Shown: piece by piece, positions 6,471-9,701 of the stretch
Numbering within the stretch: position 1 is the first letter of the stretch
Layout of the letters: each line of letters begins with the position of its first letter
NCBI GenBank assembly: GCA_002441465.1
Contig: DJWE01000078.1
Span: 1-9,701 of the forward strand
Origin: Propionibacteriaceae bacterium UBA6238
Lineage (GTDB): Bacteria; Actinomycetota; Actinomycetes; Propionibacteriales; Propionibacteriaceae
Length of the DNA stretch: 9,701 nucleotides
Direction: 5' to 3'
Notes under the pieces: generated by a model
Database searches by the model: none
What the model was told of the DNA's origin: nothing
The model's input: only the letters and a program-made list of their open reading frames with translations
Program-made: the position numbers and the translations under genes

Positions 6471-7451
6471 GTGGATGGTACCAACCCGTTCGGTCGCGTT
6501 CTGCTCGTCACCGGCCCCGAGACGCTGCTCGCTGAGCGGGCAGTGTCGGACTTCGTGGGTCTGGCAACGCGTGAGCGGCCCGACTCGACCGTGACCAGGT
6601 GCGCGGCCGGCCAACTCGATGCGGGCTCGCTCGCCGAAGCCGCAGGGGGCTCGCTGTTCGCGTCCAGCTCGGTGCTGGTGATTACGGAGCTGGGCGATCT
6701 GTCGGTGGATCTCGCCGACCAACTTCTCGCGCTCGCCGAGAACCCGGGTCCCGATCTGGCCCTCGCGCTGGTCCATTCGGGGGGCAACAAGGGTAAAGGC
6801 GTGCTGGACCGGCTCCGCAAGCTGCGAATCGAGCTGGCCGACTACCCGGCGATCAAAGCCTGGGAGCTGCCGCAATTCGTCACCGCGGAGGTACGGCGGC
6901 AGAAGGGGCGTGCCGATGCAGCCACCGCCACCGCGTTGATCGAGGCCGTCGGTACCGACACGAGATCGCTGGCCGCCGCCGTCCGGCAGTTGCTCGACGA
7001 TTCGTCGGACGGGCTGCTCACCGAGGCGACCGTACGGCGCTATTTCGGTGGACGTGCGGAGGTCACCAGCTTCGCGGTGGCTGACGATGTGCTCTCCGGG
7101 AGGGCGGACGGCGCCCTGGGCAAGCTGCGCTGGGCTTTGGCCACGGGAGTCGCTCCCGTGCTGATCACCAGTGCACTGTCGAACAACCTGCGCAGCCTCG
7201 GCAAGTACCTCGACGGCAGGGACGCGCGACTGCGCGAAGGAGACCTGGCTCGCCAGATCGGCGTCCCTGCCTGGAAGCTGAAGGAGTTGGCCCGGCTGGC
7301 CAGGGATTGGAAGCCCCAGGCCGTGGCGCGGGCGATCCAGGCAGTGGCGGTCGCGGACGCCCAGATCAAGGGGGCGGCCAGCGACCCCGGTTTCGCTCTC
7401 GAGCAAGCGGTGTTGACCGTGATCGGATGCCGCGGCCGGGACCGCCGCTGA
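6471..7451 (+). CDS. holA: DNA polymerase III subunit delta
   Basis: A 326-residue protein of normal HolA length. Delta is the clamp-loader subunit that opens the beta sliding clamp during chromosome replication. The N-terminal AAA+-like region begins FGRVLLVTGPETLLAERAV, in which LLVTGPE is the degenerate P-loop area without a Walker lysine, as expected for delta. LFASSSVLVI (62-71) and the WELPQFVTAEV strand and helix (121-131) follow. The C-terminal collar domain shows ALSNNLRSLGKYL, IGVPAWKLKELARLARDW and DAQIKGAASDPGFALEQAVL, all typical of the family. GTG at 6471 is the only sensible start. It has no Shine-Dalgarno, but CATGCT at 6459-6464 could be a -10 placing the mRNA start on the GTG itself (leaderless). 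It is divergent from the sulfotransferase gene and ends before a hairpin shared with rpsT. Confidence 0.93.
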   Translation: MDGTNPFGRVLLVTGPETLLAERAVSDFVGLATRERPDSTVTRCAAGQLDAGSLAEAAGGSLFASSSVLVITELGDLSVDLADQLLALAENPGPDLALALVHSGGNKGKGVLDRLRKLRIELADYPAIKAWELPQFVTAEVRRQKGRADAATATALIEAVGTDTRSLAAAVRQLLDDSSDGLLTEATVRRYFGGRAEVTSFAVADDVLSGRADGALGKLRWALATGVAPVLITSALSNNLRSLGKYLDGRDARLREGDLARQIGVPAWKLKELARLARDWKPQAVARAIQAVAVADAQIKGAASDPGFALEQAVLTVIGCRGRDRR

Positions 7452-7476
7452 GCCACGGTCCTCGTCCCGGGAATGG

Positions 7477-7508
7477 CAAACGCCGCCCGGATCACCGGAC
7501 GGCGTTTG
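7477..7508. terminator. Bidirectional hairpin terminator between holA and rpsT
   Basis: The arms CAAACGCCG (7477-7485) and CGGCGTTTG (7500-7508) pair perfectly. Inside them CCGG (7487-7490) pairs with CCGG (7495-7498) around an ATCA loop, with one C/A mismatch between the two helices. That makes 13 base pairs in all. The stem ends in GTTTG on both strands, a short U-run typical of GC-rich actinobacterial terminators. It sits between the stops of two convergent genes, 25 bp after holA and 11 bp after rpsT on the other strand, so it can serve both. Confidence 0.85.
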
Positions 7509-7519
7509 TCGAGGAAGTT

Positions 7520-7780
7520 CTACAGCGCGGCAGCCTTGGCGGCGATCGCCGACTTGCGGTTCGCGGCCTGGTTCTTGTGGATGACCCCCTTGGTGGCGGC
7601 CTTGTCCAGTGCCCGAGTGGCGGACTTCGCCAGCTCCTGGGCCTTGGCAGTGTCGCCCTCGGCGACGGCCTCGTTGAACCTGCGGACGTGCGTACGCAGG
7701 CCCGACTTGACGGCCTTGTTCCGCAGCCTGGCCTTTTCGTTGGTCAGGATCCGCTTTTTCTGAGACTTGATGTTCGCCAC
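7520..7780 (-). CDS. rpsT: 30S ribosomal protein S20
   Basis: An 86-residue, strongly basic, helical protein, normal length for S20, which binds 16S rRNA early in small-subunit assembly. It starts VANIKSQKKRILTNEKARLRN and carries the C-terminal S20 signature KGVIHKNQAANRKS (64-77). The start is GTG at 7780 with AGAGGG 8 nt upstream; the second codon onward (ANIKSQ) matches the usual MANIKSQ opening. The open frame continues upstream into the lepA region only by chance. A good promoter (7839-7867) gives a leader of about 52 nt. The 5' end of that leader can fold as TCGCG/CGCGA (7814-7832). E. coli S20 regulates its own translation, but whether this leader takes part is only a guess. It is convergent with holA and divergent from lepA. 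Confidence 0.96.
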   Translation of the reverse strand: MANIKSQKKRILTNEKARLRNKAVKSGLRTHVRRFNEAVAEGDTAKAQELAKSATRALDKAATKGVIHKNQAANRKSAIAAKAAAL

Positions 7781-7788
7781 GCCGGTGA

Positions 7789-7794
7789 CCCTCT
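7789..7794 (-). promoter_or_regulatory. Ribosome-binding site of rpsT
   Basis: AGAGGG on the minus strand, 8 nt before GTG at 7780. It selects this GTG as the S20 start, and the resulting protein begins exactly where S20 family members begin. Confidence 0.7.
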
Positions 7795-7838
7795 TCGCTG
7801 GTGGTTCTGCTTCTCGCGCCGCGCAGACGCGACTGTGA

Positions 7839-7867
7839 ACTCTATCAGCCAGCCTCGGGCCCCTCAA
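7839..7867 (-). promoter_or_regulatory. Predicted rpsT promoter
   Basis: On the minus strand TTGAGG (7867-7862) and TAGAGT (7844-7839) are separated by exactly 17 bp. This resembles a housekeeping sigma-70-type promoter, with four of six matches in each box. Transcription would start near 7832, about 52 nt before the rpsT GTG. The -35 lies 11 bp from the edge of the large inverted repeat at 7879-7940. Confidence 0.55.
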
Positions 7868-7878
7868 ATCGACCCCCA

Positions 7879-7940
7879 CCTGCCGAGTTGTCAGAATCTC
7901 ATTCGCCTGTAGCCCAGTGAGATTCTGACAACTCGGCAGG
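7879..7940. repeat. Perfect 23-bp-arm inverted repeat between rpsT and lepA
   Basis: The left arm (7879-7901, beginning CCTGCCGAGTTG, ending AATCTCA) and the right arm (7918-7940, beginning TGAGATT, ending CAACTCGGCAGG) are perfect reverse complements. A 16-nt spacer, TTCGCCTGTAGCCCAG, lies between them. The arms are only 12/23 G+C, lower than the surroundings. It lies between the divergent rpsT and lepA promoters, and no second copy is seen in this window. Its size and perfection suggest a dispersed palindromic (REP/MITE-like) element. A dimeric-protein operator is the alternative. It would not be in either mRNA if the promoters are placed correctly. Confidence 0.9.
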
Positions 7941-7965
7941 GGCGGAGGGTTGGGTCGGCGTCCGG

Positions 7966-7971
7966 TATCGT
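7966..7971 (+). promoter_or_regulatory. Possible lepA -10 element
   Basis: TATCGT fits the TAnnnT pattern of actinobacterial -10 boxes and would start transcription near 7978, about 22 nt before the lepA ATG. No convincing -35 is present; the expected place (about 7943-7948) lies just past the end of the inverted repeat. Confidence 0.33.
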
Positions 7972-7999
7972 GTGCTGGCTCCAGCAACCAGGAAAGTGC

Positions 8000-9701
8000 A
8001 TGCCTGCTCCCGTTCCCGGCAAGACCCCGCCAGCGCTGATCCGCAACTTCTGCATCATCGCGCACATCGACCACGGCAAGTCCACCCTGGCCGACCGGAT
8101 GCTGCAGCTCACCGGGGTGGTGGACGAGCGTTCCATGCGTGCGCAGTACCTCGACCGGATGGACATCGAGCGCGAGCGCGGGATCACGATCAAGTCCCAG
8201 GCGGTCCGGATGCCGTGGCGCGTGGACGACACCGACTACGTGCTGAACATGATCGACACTCCCGGGCACGTCGACTTCACCTACGAGGTGTCCCGCTCAC
8301 TCGCCGCCTGCGAGGGCGCGATCTTGCTGATCGACGCCGCCCAGGGCATCGAGGCCCAGACACTCGCGAACCTCTACCTCGCGCTCGAGGCGGATCTGCA
8401 CATCATCCCGGTGCTGAACAAGATCGACCTGCCCAGCGCACAACCGGAGAAGTACGCCGCGGAGATCGCGCACCTGGTCGGCTGCGATCCCAACGACGTG
8501 TTCCGCGTCTCCGCCAAGACCGGCGAAGGCGTCCGTGAGCTGCTCGACCACGTGGTGGCCGACGTCCCGCACCCGGTCGGAGACGCGGACGCACCCCCGC
8601 GGGCCCTGATCTTCGACTCGGTCTACGACACCTACCGCGGTGTGGTCACCTACGTCCGGGTCGTCGACGGTGAGCTCAGCCACCGCGAGCGCGTCCTGAT
8701 GATGTCGACGAAGGCCACCCACGAGACCCTCGAGGTCGGCGTGATCTCGCCCGACCCGGTGAAGGCCCAGTCGCTGGGCGTCGGCGAGGTGGGTTACCTG
8801 ATCACCGGCGTGAAAGAGGTGCGGCAGTCCCGGGTCGGCGACACCGTGACCGCCGCGTCCCGACCGGCACGCAAGGACCTGGGTGGCTACCGTCCGCCGC
8901 ACCCGATGGTCTACGCCGGGCTGTATCCGATCGACGGAGCCGACTTCCCCGAACTGCGCGAAGCGCTGGACAAGCTGCAACTCAACGACGCGGCCCTGGT
9001 CTACGAGCCGGAGACCTCGGGCGCGCTCGGCTTCGGTTTCCGAGTGGGGTTCCTGGGCCTGCTGCACATGGAGATCGTCCGGGAGCGGCTCGAGCGCGAG
9101 TTCAACCTCGACCTGATCTCCACCGCGCCGAACGTGGTCTACCGCGTGGTGATGGAGGACGGCACCGAGCACACCGTGACCAACCCGTCGGAATACCCCG
9201 ACGGCAAGATCGCCGAGGTGCACGAGCCGGTCGTGCGCGCGACGATCCTGGCCCCTTCGGACTACATCGGGACGATCATGGAGCTGTGCCAGGCCCGTCG
9301 CGGCGAGCAGCTCGGCATGGACTACCTCAGCGAGGACCGGGTCGAGATCCGCTACCTGCTCCCGCTGGCCGAGATCGTGTTCGACTTCTTCGACGCACTC
9401 AAGTCGCGGACGAAGGGCTTCGCATCGCTCGACTACGACGAGGCGGGCGAGCAGATCGCGAAGCTCGTGAAGGTCGACATCCTGCTCCACGGCGAACCGG
9501 TGGACGCGTTCAGCTCGATCGTGCACATCGACGCCGCCTACAACTACGGCGTCGCGATGGCGAAGAAGCTCAAGGAGCTGATCCCGCGGCAGCAGTTCGA
9601 GGTGCCGATCCAGGCCGCGATCGGCTCGCGGGTGATCGCCCGGGAGAGCGTCCGCGCGGTCCGCAAGGACGTGCTCGCGAAGTGCTACGGCGGTGACATC
9701 A
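8000..9701 (+). CDS. lepA: Elongation factor 4 (LepA GTPase), 3' truncated by window
   Basis: The first 567 codons of LepA/EF-4, a ribosome-associated translational GTPase related to EF-G, implicated in back-translocation and in 30S biogenesis. The GTP-binding motifs are all intact: G1 AHIDHGKS (21-28), G2 RGITI (60-64), G3 DTPGH (86-90), G4 NKID (140-143) and G5 SAK (171-173). Domain II follows (~190-290). EF-G-like domains III and V then appear, with GLYPIDGADFPELREALDKL, GFGFRVGFLGLLHMEI, PSEYPDG and the LepA-specific C-terminal start RTKGFASLDYD. It has no EF-G domain IV, as expected. The family is about 600-620 residues, so roughly the last 40-50 residues lie beyond the window. ATG at 8000 has AGGA 7 nt upstream, and a possible -10 lies at 7966. 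It is divergent from rpsT. Confidence 0.97.
   Translation, partial: MPAPVPGKTPPALIRNFCIIAHIDHGKSTLADRMLQLTGVVDERSMRAQYLDRMDIERERGITIKSQAVRMPWRVDDTDYVLNMIDTPGHVDFTYEVSRSLAACEGAILLIDAAQGIEAQTLANLYLALEADLHIIPVLNKIDLPSAQPEKYAAEIAHLVGCDPNDVFRVSAKTGEGVRELLDHVVADVPHPVGDADAPPRALIFDSVYDTYRGVVTYVRVVDGELSHRERVLMMSTKATHETLEVGVISPDPVKAQSLGVGEVGYLITGVKEVRQSRVGDTVTAASRPARKDLGGYRPPHPMVYAGLYPIDGADFPELREALDKLQLNDAALVYEPETSGALGFGFRVGFLGLLHMEIVRERLEREFNLDLISTAPNVVYRVVMEDGTEHTVTNPSEYPDGKIAEVHEPVVRATILAPSDYIGTIMELCQARRGEQLGMDYLSEDRVEIRYLLPLAEIVFDFFDALKSRTKGFASLDYDEAGEQIAKLVKVDILLHGEPVDAFSSIVHIDAAYNYGVAMAKKLKELIPRQQFEVPIQAAIGSRVIARESVRAVRKDVLAKCYGGDI

Noticed and set aside
6338..6820. N-terminal extension of the sulfotransferase into the holA region
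   Set aside because: The extension is Ser/Arg/Pro-rich antisense sequence of holA, while a strong ribosome-binding site and the family-typical N-terminus set the start at 6337.
8297..9526. A 409-residue minus-strand open frame antisense to lepA
   Set aside because: It has no domain signature and is rich in Val/His/Arg/Asp, typical of the strand opposite a GC-rich gene. lepA on the other strand is unmistakable.

Overview
The window is GC-rich, densely coded chromosomal DNA from an actinobacterium (Actinomycetota). The evidence is pervasive G/C at third codon positions, frequent GTG starts, and a gene set (leuS, comEA, comEC, holA, rpsT, lepA) whose comEA-comEC-holA-rpsT core is a familiar actinobacterial neighbourhood, also present in Mycobacterium. 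The leucyl-tRNA synthetase and the DUF2249 protein look propionibacterial or related to me, but that finer placement is a guess from memory.

Layout, left to right. The 3' part of leuS (+, 1-717) converges on a two-gene minus-strand block: a small Cys-rich DUF2249 protein (1893-2192), then a membrane-anchored endonuclease/exonuclease/phosphatase-family protein (750-1844). A 180-bp divergent intergenic region separates DUF2249 from comEA. It holds a long nested hairpin whose ends resemble actinobacterial DnaA boxes, and a 12-bp perfect palindrome inside a possible promoter. comEA (2373-3206) and comEC (3193-5583) overlap by 14 bp and encode the DNA-uptake helix-hairpin-helix protein and the channel/metallo-hydrolase protein. 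A family-2 sulfotransferase gene (minus, 5594-6337) sits between comEC and holA, where many relatives have the two genes next to each other. holA (DNA polymerase III delta, 6471-7451) converges on rpsT (ribosomal protein S20, minus, 7520-7780) across a strong bidirectional hairpin terminator. rpsT and lepA (EF-4, +, 8000 to the window end, truncated) diverge. Between their predicted promoters lies a perfect 23-bp-arm inverted repeat (7879-7940).

Most of the window is housekeeping: translation (LeuRS, S20, EF-4), replication (HolA) and DNA uptake (ComEA/ComEC). I see no obvious new multi-gene system. The items worth a second look are non-coding or contextual: the rpsT/lepA inverted repeat, the comEA upstream hairpin and palindrome, and the sulfotransferase that splits comEC from holA. 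No gene-free stretch exceeds 300 bp. No tRNA, rRNA, CRISPR array, insertion sequence or transposase is visible.
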